A DNA stretch of 64,000 nucleotides from JACPRL01 sp035573715 (GTDB lineage: Bacteria; Acidobacteriota; Terriglobia; Acidiferrales; 2-02-FULL-67-57): positions 1-64,000 of the forward strand of contig DATLZZ010000025.1 in the NCBI GenBank assembly GCA_035573715.1, in the 5' to 3' direction. Both the position numbers and the translations under genes were made by a program. Shown one piece after another: positions 28,046 through 35,529 of the stretch. The notes beneath the pieces are model-generated. The model worked only from the letters and a program-made list of their open reading frames with translations, was not told the DNA's origin and made no database searches. Numbering within the stretch: the first letter of the stretch is position 1; every line of letters begins with the position of its first letter.

Positions 28046-30583
28046 ATGAGAGCTCATAAGAACTCGGGCAACCCCATCGCTTGGGGCGCCACATTGGCCG
28101 TGGCTTTCTGTCTGGTGGCTTCCTCGCTGGCGCCGCTGCGGGCCGGCGGGCCGGTGATTATCGGCGGCGGCAGCACCGGCGGCTTCGGCCCCGACGGGCA
28201 GGCCTTTGTCTGGACGGCTTCTCCCATCGGCTACCGCACCGATGGCGTCACGGGCCTGGGCGTCATCACCAAGGCCAACGCCGATACGCGCGTCGCGGGG
28301 ATGTTCCAGGCCTGGCAGGACGTGCCGACCTCAGACATTACTTTCAGCCGGCTCGGCGACATCACCGGTGTCGCTGACAACGATGTCAGTACGGTAGCCG
28401 AGTTCAACGCCGTGAACACTGCCTGCAACAACGGGACTCAGAGCCCCATCGTCTACGACCAGACGGGCAGCCTCTTTGATTCACTGAACGGCCCGGACTC
28501 GGGAGTCATTGGTTTCGCCGGCGCCTGCCAGCTCACCTCGCTCGGCGTCATCAACAGCGCCATCGCCGCCTTGAACGGCGAGTTCCGCGACGGCGTCAAC
28601 AACCCTCCGAGCAACTTCGAGCTGACCGACAACGAGTTCGACGCTGTCTTCATCCACGAGTTCGGCCACTTCTTCGGCCTCGACCATTCCCAAATCAACC
28701 TCAACTGCCTCAGTCCCGGCTGTGCCGACTTTTCCGATGACTCATTCGGCCTGCCTACCATGTTCCCCTTTCTGATTTCGGGCCTCGAGGAATCGCCTAG
28801 CGTGCACCCGGCCGGCACGATCAGTATGGACGATGCCGCCTGGGTCTCCGAGCTTTATCCGGAAGCGGGAAGCGGGCCCGGGCAGCTTCCGTATGCCACC
28901 AACCGCGGCACGATTACCGGCACGCTGTTTTTCTCCGACGGCATCACGGCAGTGCAGGGGGGCAACGTGATTGCCCGGCAGGTGGACGACCCGATGACCA
29001 TTGGCATCAACGAGTCCCGCCGCAACGCCGTATCAAATGTCTCCGGTTACCTTTTCACGGAGATTCCGGGCAACACCACCATGCCGGGCGGAGGTGCCTC
29101 GCGGAGCAGTAATCCTTTTGGCAGCGCCAACGTCGCCCTCCGCGGGACCTACCGGCTGCCGGGTTTGACGGCGGGGAGCTACACGGTGGAGGCCGAGACC
29201 ATCAACCCGGCCTTTACCGGCGGGTCCGGTGTCGGCCCGCTTCGAATCCAAATCATTCCGTTGCCAGGCCCGGCGGAGTTTCTCAGCGACCCGGAGACCA
29301 ACAGCGACGCCTCGGCCACCGCCCGAACCATCATGGTGGCCGCCGGCAGCACCTCGAGCGGGCAGAACATCATCCTGAACAACACCCCGCCGCGCTTTGA
29401 CGGCTTCGACGCCGTAGCCACCAACAACACCGTAGGCACGGCCACGCCCATCGGCAACGGCACCCACCGCTTCTCTCTCAGCCCGTTCACCAGCCAGGAC
29501 GATGATTTCCTCTCCTTTACCGCTCCGGCCAACACGACTGTCACCTTTGAAGTCATCGGCCGGCGCAACGTCAATTTCACCAGCCTGCTCGATTCGATAA
29601 TGGAAATCACCAACACCTCCGGCACCCGGCAGAACACCTGCCGGGCGCTGGGCAGCGGCGGGTCTTTCAACCAGACGTGTTTTAACGACGACCTCAACTT
29701 CCCGAGCATTCTCGATTCCGGCCTCGAGTTCCGCTCCGTTGCGGGAGGCACCTTTGTGGTTCACATCAATGAGTTCCGCGGCGACGCCCGGCCGGACTTC
29801 CAGTACGACCTGATTGTCACGGGAACGGCCAACAACGCTCCCGACATTTTCCTGAACGGCACGGTGAACGCCGCCAGCTTTGCTCCGGCGGCCCCAGTCT
29901 CCCCGGGCAGCATTGCCGCCACTTTCGGCAGCAACCTCGCCAACCCGGGCGTGGCTGGCGCGGTTCCGCTGCCGACAACGCTGGGCGGAGCCACCATGCG
30001 CATCAATGGGCAGCTCATCCCGCTCTTCTTCACCTCCGCCGGTCAGGCGAACATCCAGATCCCCTGGGAGATGGCCGGACAAGCGCAGGCGGACATCGTG
30101 GACAACTTCGGCGGGGTCAACGGCGGTGGCGAGCCGGTCGGGCTCACCCTGTTTGCTCCCGGCATTTTCTCTACCGCGCAGAACGGAATGGGCCAGGGCG
30201 CTATCCTGATTGCCAATACCACCATAATCGCCGCACCCACGAACATGTTTCCTGGTTCGCGCCCGGCCCATCGCACCGGCGGCCCCGGGGGTCACGGCGA
30301 CTTCCTGGAGATTTACTGGACCGGCGGCGGCCCGGTCACCAACCAGCCGGCCACTGGCGCGGCGGCTTCCGCCAGCCCGCTCTCGGCGACCACCACGACC
30401 CCCGCGCTCACCATCGGCGGCGTCCCCACACCCGTGCTCTTCTCAGGGTTGGCGCCGGGTTTTGTCGGGTTATACGTGGTGACCTGCCAGGTGCAATCCA
30501 GCACGCCCACGGGCAACTCCGTTCCGGTGGTGTTGACGCAGGGCGGCGCTGTGTCCAACACGGTGACCATTGCCGTCGACTAG
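28046..30583 (+). CDS. Secreted matrixin-like zinc metalloprotease with TIGR03437 domain
   Basis: The 845-residue protein has a signal peptide (about 1-33) and a metzincin domain with HEFGHFFGLDH (His204, Glu205, His208, His214) and Met239 in PTMFPF as the Met-turn. A central region (about 275-610) contains carboxypeptidase-regulatory/SpaA-like and PPC-like beta domains (GTYRLPGLTAGSYTVEAE). The C-terminal TIGR03437 domain (about 610-845) runs from VNAASF through IQIPWEM and FLEIYWTG to VSNTVTIA. All zinc ligands are present, so it should be active outside the cell; its substrate is unknown. Its upstream partner is 8 bp away. Confidence 0.88.
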   Translation: MRAHKNSGNPIAWGATLAVAFCLVASSLAPLRAGGPVIIGGGSTGGFGPDGQAFVWTASPIGYRTDGVTGLGVITKANADTRVAGMFQAWQDVPTSDITFSRLGDITGVADNDVSTVAEFNAVNTACNNGTQSPIVYDQTGSLFDSLNGPDSGVIGFAGACQLTSLGVINSAIAALNGEFRDGVNNPPSNFELTDNEFDAVFIHEFGHFFGLDHSQINLNCLSPGCADFSDDSFGLPTMFPFLISGLEESPSVHPAGTISMDDAAWVSELYPEAGSGPGQLPYATNRGTITGTLFFSDGITAVQGGNVIARQVDDPMTIGINESRRNAVSNVSGYLFTEIPGNTTMPGGGASRSSNPFGSANVALRGTYRLPGLTAGSYTVEAETINPAFTGGSGVGPLRIQIIPLPGPAEFLSDPETNSDASATARTIMVAAGSTSSGQNIILNNTPPRFDGFDAVATNNTVGTATPIGNGTHRFSLSPFTSQDDDFLSFTAPANTTVTFEVIGRRNVNFTSLLDSIMEITNTSGTRQNTCRALGSGGSFNQTCFNDDLNFPSILDSGLEFRSVAGGTFVVHINEFRGDARPDFQYDLIVTGTANNAPDIFLNGTVNAASFAPAAPVSPGSIAATFGSNLANPGVAGAVPLPTTLGGATMRINGQLIPLFFTSAGQANIQIPWEMAGQAQADIVDNFGGVNGGGEPVGLTLFAPGIFSTAQNGMGQGAILIANTTIIAAPTNMFPGSRPAHRTGGPGGHGDFLEIYWTGGGPVTNQPATGAAASASPLSATTTTPALTIGGVPTPVLFSGLAPGFVGLYVVTCQVQSSTPTGNSVPVVLTQGGAVSNTVTIAVD

Positions 30584-30614
30584 TCTGCCGGGACGCTGAG
30601 CGGCGCGCTGCCTG

Positions 30615-32057
30615 ATGCCGGACTCAGAATTCCTCCGCCGGCGGCTCGAAGAAGCCGCCGAGGAGCACCGCCGCGGGCTCATCGCCGGCAAGTGGTGGCA
30701 CAGCATCGACCTGGGCGACGGCCGCATCACCCCCGGCGTCCATCCCCTCGAGGAGCTCCGCCGCAACTACGCCCGCCTGCGGCTCCCCGACGACCTGCGC
30801 GGCAAGCGCCTGCTCGACATCGGCTGCTGGGACGGCTTCTACAGCTTCGAGGCCGAGCGGCGCGGCGCCGAAGTGGTGGCGGTGGACTGCTGGCAGCCGA
30901 AGAACTTCTTCGTCGCTCATCGCGCCCTGCGCTCTCGAGTCCAGTTCCACGAGATGAGCGTCTATGAAGTTTCCAAGCAGCGCCTCGGTACGTTCGATTA
31001 CGTCCTCTTCCTCGCGGTGCTCTACCACCTGCGCCACCCGCTGCTGGCGCTGGAGCGCGTCTGCGAGGTCACCCGCGACGTCGCTGTCATTGAATCCCAC
31101 GTGATTGACAACCTCTTCCCCTTTCCCGAGCCGGTGATGCAGTTCTACGAATTCGACGAGCTCGGCGGCCAGTTCGACAACTGGTGGGGACCCAACTCCG
31201 ACTGCGCCCGGCGCATGGCCCGCGCCGCCGGTTTTGCCTGGACGGAAATCCTCGACCAGGAGCCCACCCGCGTGGTGTTCAAGGCCGGACGGCGCTGGCC
31301 CGCGGCGCGCCTCGAGTCCAGACCCTCGCTGCGGGTTTTGAACGTGGTCAACGCCGTCACCGGCAAGCCGGCCTTCACCTGCAGCGGCGCCTACTCGTTC
31401 GTTTCGGTGTTCGTCGAAGGCTTGCCGCCGGCGGCGACGCGCGACACCGTGCGAGTCGAGCTGGAAGGCTTTGGCGTCGTTCCGGCGGTCGTAGTGCACA
31501 CGCCCGCGCCCGATGGGCCCGGCTACACACAGGTCAACGTCGCCATCCCGCCTGGGCTCGACCCTGGTCCGGCGCGCCTGCGCGTCCTTTCCGGCGAGCG
31601 CTGCTCGCCCGAGGTTACGATATCACTGGCCGAAGGAACGACCTGCGTCGAAACTCATTCGCCGGCCTACGCGCCGGCGATTCTCCCCGATCCCGAGGGG
31701 GCCGGACGCTCGCGCATCTTCATCGCCGGCGCGGAAGCTTCCGCGCGGCGCCGTCCGGCGCGCCGCGGCACCGACGTACTGGAAATTTTCTGCTCCGGCC
31801 TCGGCCCGGTTTCGAATCCGCCTCCGGCCGGCGCGCCGGCCTCCGACAATCCGCTCTCGGAGACGGTGCTGGTTCCGCTGGTGACAATTGGCGGCGTTCC
31901 CGCCGATGTGATTTTTTCCGGCCTGGTTCCCGGCGAAGTAGGGCTCTACCAGGTCAGCGTGCCCGTCCCCGCCGAAGCTCCCACCGGCCCCGCCGTCCCT
32001 GTAGTGCTGCGCATCGGCGGCGCCACTTCCGACATCGTCACTATCGCTGTGGAGTGA
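30615..32057 (+). CDS. SAM-dependent methyltransferase fused to a TIGR03437-like C-terminal region
   Basis: The 480-residue protein lacks a signal peptide. Residues 1-230 are a DUF1698/CmoB-like class I methyltransferase: motif I RLLDIGCWDGFYSFEAE (66-82), acidic residue in VVAVDCW, and LFLAVLYHLRHPLLALE. Residues about 240-340 look like a beta-sandwich (SVFVEGLPPAATRDTVRVE, QVNVAIPPGLDPG). Residues about 385-480 match the second half of TIGR03437 (DVLEIFCSGLGPVSNPP, VPADVIFSGLVPGEVGLYQV, SDIVTIAVE). TIGR03437 normally ends secreted proteins, so a cytoplasmic fusion is odd. CmoB itself modifies tRNA, but this may methylate a glycan. No stop or shift separates the halves. Confidence 0.75.
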   Translation: MPDSEFLRRRLEEAAEEHRRGLIAGKWWHSIDLGDGRITPGVHPLEELRRNYARLRLPDDLRGKRLLDIGCWDGFYSFEAERRGAEVVAVDCWQPKNFFVAHRALRSRVQFHEMSVYEVSKQRLGTFDYVLFLAVLYHLRHPLLALERVCEVTRDVAVIESHVIDNLFPFPEPVMQFYEFDELGGQFDNWWGPNSDCARRMARAAGFAWTEILDQEPTRVVFKAGRRWPAARLESRPSLRVLNVVNAVTGKPAFTCSGAYSFVSVFVEGLPPAATRDTVRVELEGFGVVPAVVVHTPAPDGPGYTQVNVAIPPGLDPGPARLRVLSGERCSPEVTISLAEGTTCVETHSPAYAPAILPDPEGAGRSRIFIAGAEASARRRPARRGTDVLEIFCSGLGPVSNPPPAGAPASDNPLSETVLVPLVTIGGVPADVIFSGLVPGEVGLYQVSVPVPAEAPTGPAVPVVLRIGGATSDIVTIAVE

Positions 32058-33229
32058 CCTGCGGGAGGCCGGCGAAGCAGCTCGAGGAAGGCGCGGCCGG
32101 TCTGGGTGAGATTGCCTTCCGGGTCGATGAGGCCGAATTCGCCACCGCCCTCCATGTCGTCATAAAGCTGCCAGTAAACGGCATAAGGCACCAGCGCGTC
32201 GCGCACCACACTCACCATTGCCGCCAGCCACGACTCCAGAATCCCCGGCGAGAAACTCCATTGGCGGCTGTAGCCGAACTCGCCCACCAAAACGGGGCGG
32301 TCGCCGAACTGCTTCTTGCCTGCGTTTGTCAACCCGCCGCGCGTGCGGCGGTTGATGTCTTCCAGCGCTTCGCGCAGGGCGCGGTCGACGTCCTTTCTCC
32401 CCATCGCCTCCCACGAGGAAAAGGAAACAAAGTCGTAACGCAGGCGGGGCAGGACGCTCTCCAGCGCGTTCAGGCCTTCGGTGGTCTTCTCATAGGTTCC
32501 GTTGGCGGTGCGGCGCAGGCGGAGTTGGCGCAGGGCGATTTCAACGCCGAACAAAACTTTGAGCCGGGCGCGCGGAAACTTCCTGCGCGCGGCTTCGACG
32601 GCTTCGAAGCGCGTGCGCAGGTTTCGCACCACGTTGTCGAGAGCAAGCTTGGGGTCGGCGCCGGCGTCGAGGATTTCGCGCAACTTTTCATCGGCTTCGT
32701 GGTTGCTGAGAAGAACGACCTTGTCGCTTTCGCTGAAGTTCTGGTAGAGCCACTCGACCATTTCCCGCATCTGGCGGGCTTCCTGCTTCCACTCCCGCCC
32801 GCTCACGCGCCGCCGCAGGTCAATCTCATCCGGCCCGCCGCCGTAGTCGTGCACGGGATAGGCCGTCAGCCAGACGGTCCGGAATTGGGGATTCTCGAAG
32901 AGCTGCCGGTAGCGCGGCAGCGCGAGAATCTTGGCCAGCCTGACCGGCCCCTCGATCTCCGAGAACCGCTGCGGCGAGTTCTTCGGATGAAGGTAGTCAT
33001 AACGCCCGCCGACGAAGACGCGCACTGTGCCCACGCCAAAGCGTTGCAGGTCGGGCAGCGCCGCCGTCATTTCGTCGCCACCTGCCGCCGTGGCCGCCGC
33101 CGGGGCTTTTCCGAGCCAGTGATAGATACCGACCCGGGCGGCGATGTCATTCTGGGCATACGTCGGCAGGACCGAGAGCAGCAGGCCCAGAACCGGCAGC
33201 CAGCCCGCACGCGCCCGTTTTCGCATCAT
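31946..33229 (-). CDS. Secreted glycoside-hydrolase-like protein
   Basis: Starting at the first of two adjacent ATGs (33229) the protein has 427 residues and a signal peptide (GWLPVLGLLLSVLPTYAQ). The body resembles a TIM-barrel hydrolase: IYHWLGK, VRVFVGGRYDYL, VWLTAYPVHDYG, LLSNHEAD, YDFVSFSSWEAMG, then VLVGEFGYSRQW, where the glutamate resembles a clan-A nucleophile, and YAVYWQLYDD. No single GH family can be assigned. Its last 112 bp overlap, in antisense, the end of the methyltransferase fusion, so the final 35 or so residues are probably an accidental extension. It is divergent from the small TIGR03437 gene. Confidence 0.65.
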   Translation of the reverse strand: MMRKRARAGWLPVLGLLLSVLPTYAQNDIAARVGIYHWLGKAPAAATAAGGDEMTAALPDLQRFGVGTVRVFVGGRYDYLHPKNSPQRFSEIEGPVRLAKILALPRYRQLFENPQFRTVWLTAYPVHDYGGGPDEIDLRRRVSGREWKQEARQMREMVEWLYQNFSESDKVVLLSNHEADEKLREILDAGADPKLALDNVVRNLRTRFEAVEAARRKFPRARLKVLFGVEIALRQLRLRRTANGTYEKTTEGLNALESVLPRLRYDFVSFSSWEAMGRKDVDRALREALEDINRRTRGGLTNAGKKQFGDRPVLVGEFGYSRQWSFSPGILESWLAAMVSVVRDALVPYAVYWQLYDDMEGGGEFGLIDPEGNLTQTGRAFLELLRRPPAGHSTAIVTMSEVAPPMRSTTGTAGPVGASAGTGTLTW

Positions 33230-33268
33230 GCTGGGTGATTCTAGCTGATATCCGCGACGCTGACGTTG

Positions 33269-33274
33269 TAGTAT
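33269..33274 (+). promoter_or_regulatory. Candidate -10 element of the small TIGR03437 gene
   Basis: TAGTAT lies 10 nt before the ATG at 33285, with no Shine-Dalgarno between them. This suggests a leaderless or nearly leaderless transcript. Confidence 0.35.
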
Positions 33275-33284
33275 TGTGCATCCC

Positions 33285-34058
33285 ATGCGCTTCCGCTCTG
33301 TCTGCCTGTTTGCCGGCCTGCTGGTTATCGGCGCCGCCGGCCTGCGCGCGCCGGCCGCGCCGGACATCGGTCTCTTTGCCAGCGTTAACGCGGCCAGCTT
33401 CTCCGACCAGCCGGTGGCGCCCGGCAGCCTGGTGTCGGGGTTCGGCGCGGGGTTGGCGGAGCACACTGTGACGGCGAAGTCGCTCCCGCTGCCGCGGGAA
33501 CTCGACGCCGTGCAAGTGCTGGTCAACGGCGAACCAGCCCCGCTGCAGATGGTCTCGCCGGGCCAGATCAACTACGTCTTGCCGCAGAAAACTCCTCTGG
33601 GAACGGCCACGGTTGAAGTTACGCGCAAAGGCGAAGTGGTGGCGCGCGGGGTGGTGCTGGTCTGGCAGGTTTCGCCCGGTTTGTTCACGCGCGGCGGGGG
33701 CGGCGGCGGCCAGGGCGCGGTGGCCAACGCCGACTGGTCGCTCAACAGCGAGGAGAAGCCGGCGCGCCCGGGCGAATTCATTCACATCTTCGGCACCGGG
33801 GCGGGCGCGGTCACGCCGCCGGTTCCCGATGGCGCGGCAGCGCCGAGCGAGCCGCTCAGCCGGACCGTGTCGGTTCCCGAAGTTTTGATTGATGGCCAGC
33901 GCGCCGAGGTGAGCTTCAGCGGTCTGGCGCCGGGCATGGCGGCCACCTGGCTGATTGACGCCCGCATTCCGCCTGGAGTTACGCCCGGCCCGGGCGTCTC
34001 GTTGCGGGTGCGGCTGGCCGGGCGCCACAGCAATCGCGTCACGATTGCGGTGCGCTGA
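33285..34058 (+). CDS. Stand-alone secreted TIGR03437 domain protein
   Basis: The 257-residue protein has a signal peptide (MRFRSVCLFAGLLVIGAAG to about residue 27) and is otherwise one TIGR03437 domain. It has SVNAASFSDQPVAPGSLVSGFG, MVSPGQINYVLP, the short Gly-rich loop GGGGGGQGA, FIHIFGTGAGAVTPP, VSFSGLAPGM and SNRVTIAVR. In other proteins this domain is a C-terminal appendage, so a naked copy suggests it has its own binding or assembly function. I start at the ATG rather than the GTG 9 bp upstream. The 3' end overlaps the convergent methyltransferase gene by 20 bp. Confidence 0.8.
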   Translation: MRFRSVCLFAGLLVIGAAGLRAPAAPDIGLFASVNAASFSDQPVAPGSLVSGFGAGLAEHTVTAKSLPLPRELDAVQVLVNGEPAPLQMVSPGQINYVLPQKTPLGTATVEVTRKGEVVARGVVLVWQVSPGLFTRGGGGGGQGAVANADWSLNSEEKPARPGEFIHIFGTGAGAVTPPVPDGAAAPSEPLSRTVSVPEVLIDGQRAEVSFSGLAPGMAATWLIDARIPPGVTPGPGVSLRVRLAGRHSNRVTIAVR

Positions 34059-35499
34059 CCGGCACCGACTTCCACGCCACCACGGCGTAATCCGCCGGAC
34101 CCAGGAAATACTGGTTGAAGCGGTCGATGGCCGCGTCGAACTCCTTCCGGGGCGTCGTTGCGCCGCGCCCGTGCGGCAGCCGCGGCAGGCGCGATTCCGC
34201 CGGGCACTCGTTCAGCCACACCACGTCGGTCTTGGCGAAGCCCGCGGCTTCCGCCAGGAACAGCAGTTGCCGCGGGTGGATGGGATGCCGGTGCGACGGG
34301 TCCATCCAGAAGTAGCCGGCGATAGAGAGCAGACACTGCGGGTTCTGGGTTTCAAAGATGGCCACGCCCTCGGGGCGCAGCTTGCGGTGCGCCAGGCGCA
34401 GCAAGGCCACCAGTTGCTGCGGCGTCAGGTGCTCGATCACCTGGGCGCTGAACACGCCGCCCAGACTGGCGTCGGGTTGGGCTTTGAGGTAGTCGAAGAA
34501 GTCTGCCTGCTCCACCGGCGTGCCCCGCGACTGGGCGTGGGCTACCATCCGGGAGTTGCGGTCCACGCCGCGCGCGTCGATGCCGGCTTCGAGAAGCATG
34601 CGCACAAACTCGCCGCGGCCGCACCCCAGGTCGACCACCGGGCTGCGGTTGTGGAAGTAGGGCACGTAGACCGCCTGACGCTGGCGCACTCCTTCTTCGT
34701 CGCCGCGCAGCTTTTCTTCCATCTGGAAGTAGTCGAAGGCTTCCTCGATCGGAGCGCGCTCCGCCGCCAGCAGGTCTTGCACCGACTGGAGACCGGCCTG
34801 GAGCATTTGCAGATCCTGCTTCAGCTCGTTGCGCAAGCCGCGAACCTCCGTGGTCATTTGCTCCTGCATTCTGCATAGCTCGTCGCGCAAAGCGTGGAGG
34901 TCCTGGGCAAGGGCGCCCAGGTTCTGCTCCATCTCCTGGCGCACTGCGGCGGCATTGCTCTGGCAGGCGGAAGCCAGCCGCGCCTCGGCCTGAGTGAGGG
35001 CCGTGCCGAGCTGGGCAGTTTCGGCTTTCTGTCGTTCGGCGTTGGCCACTATCTGCTGCTGCAAGACCCCTGCCTGCTGCCGCCAGGCAGTGGCGACGCG
35101 GTTGAGCTCAAGAGCGACGCGGGTACGCTGCTCTTCCTGGTCTTGAGCGATGATGTCCATCTCGGCCCGCAGGCCGCTCAGCAGCTTTTCGTAAACCTCG
35201 CAGGCCGACTGCATCACGGTGAGGGAAGTCATGGCGGCGTAGTTGAAAACGCGCTGCTGGCGCACGTGCCAGTCCAGCCCGCGGGCCAGGGCCCGCTTGC
35301 CCAACTGGACGAGAGCGTTGTGCCAGCCGGGCGGGCGCGGGTTCACCCGGCCGATGCGGTCGTAGGTTTCGCGGAGCGTGGACACCTCAGCCTTTACCCA
35401 GGACCAGGGCATGGGCTGAAGCTCGGCGGGCTCCGGCTTCGGGCTGCCGGCGCGCGCCTGCTGGCGGACGGAGTGGAGCAAATCACCTAGGTCGGGCAT
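34039..35499 (-). CDS. Coiled-coil SAM-dependent methyltransferase, candidate glycan-capping enzyme
   Basis: The 486-residue protein has an N-terminal helical region and a long predicted coiled coil at about 100-250 (rich in Q, E, A, L with heptad spacing, for example LHALRDELCRMQEQM). A class I methyltransferase follows from about 275: VVDLGCGRGEFVRMLLEAG, ARGVDRN, FSAQVIEHL, FETQNPQ and HRHPIHPRQLLFLAEAAGF. No kinase domain is present. In WbdD-type chain terminators of ABC-exported O-antigens, a methyltransferase on a coiled-coil rod caps the chain and measures its length. The position as last gene of the Wzm-Wzt operon suggests an analogous role here; that is inference. Confidence 0.8.
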   Translation of the reverse strand: MPDLGDLLHSVRQQARAGSPKPEPAELQPMPWSWVKAEVSTLRETYDRIGRVNPRPPGWHNALVQLGKRALARGLDWHVRQQRVFNYAAMTSLTVMQSACEVYEKLLSGLRAEMDIIAQDQEEQRTRVALELNRVATAWRQQAGVLQQQIVANAERQKAETAQLGTALTQAEARLASACQSNAAAVRQEMEQNLGALAQDLHALRDELCRMQEQMTTEVRGLRNELKQDLQMLQAGLQSVQDLLAAERAPIEEAFDYFQMEEKLRGDEEGVRQRQAVYVPYFHNRSPVVDLGCGRGEFVRMLLEAGIDARGVDRNSRMVAHAQSRGTPVEQADFFDYLKAQPDASLGGVFSAQVIEHLTPQQLVALLRLAHRKLRPEGVAIFETQNPQCLLSIAGYFWMDPSHRHPIHPRQLLFLAEAAGFAKTDVVWLNECPAESRLPRLPHGRGATTPRKEFDAAIDRFNQYFLGPADYAVVAWKSVPVSAPQS

Positions 35500-35529
35500 G
35501 GTCGTCTCTCCCTGTTGGACAAGCGATGG

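Noticed and set aside
31184..33238. Plus-strand ORF of 684 codons spanning the methyltransferase fusion end and the hydrolase-like gene
   Set aside because: It is in a different frame from the methyltransferase motifs and antisense to the secreted protein; no domain is recognisable.
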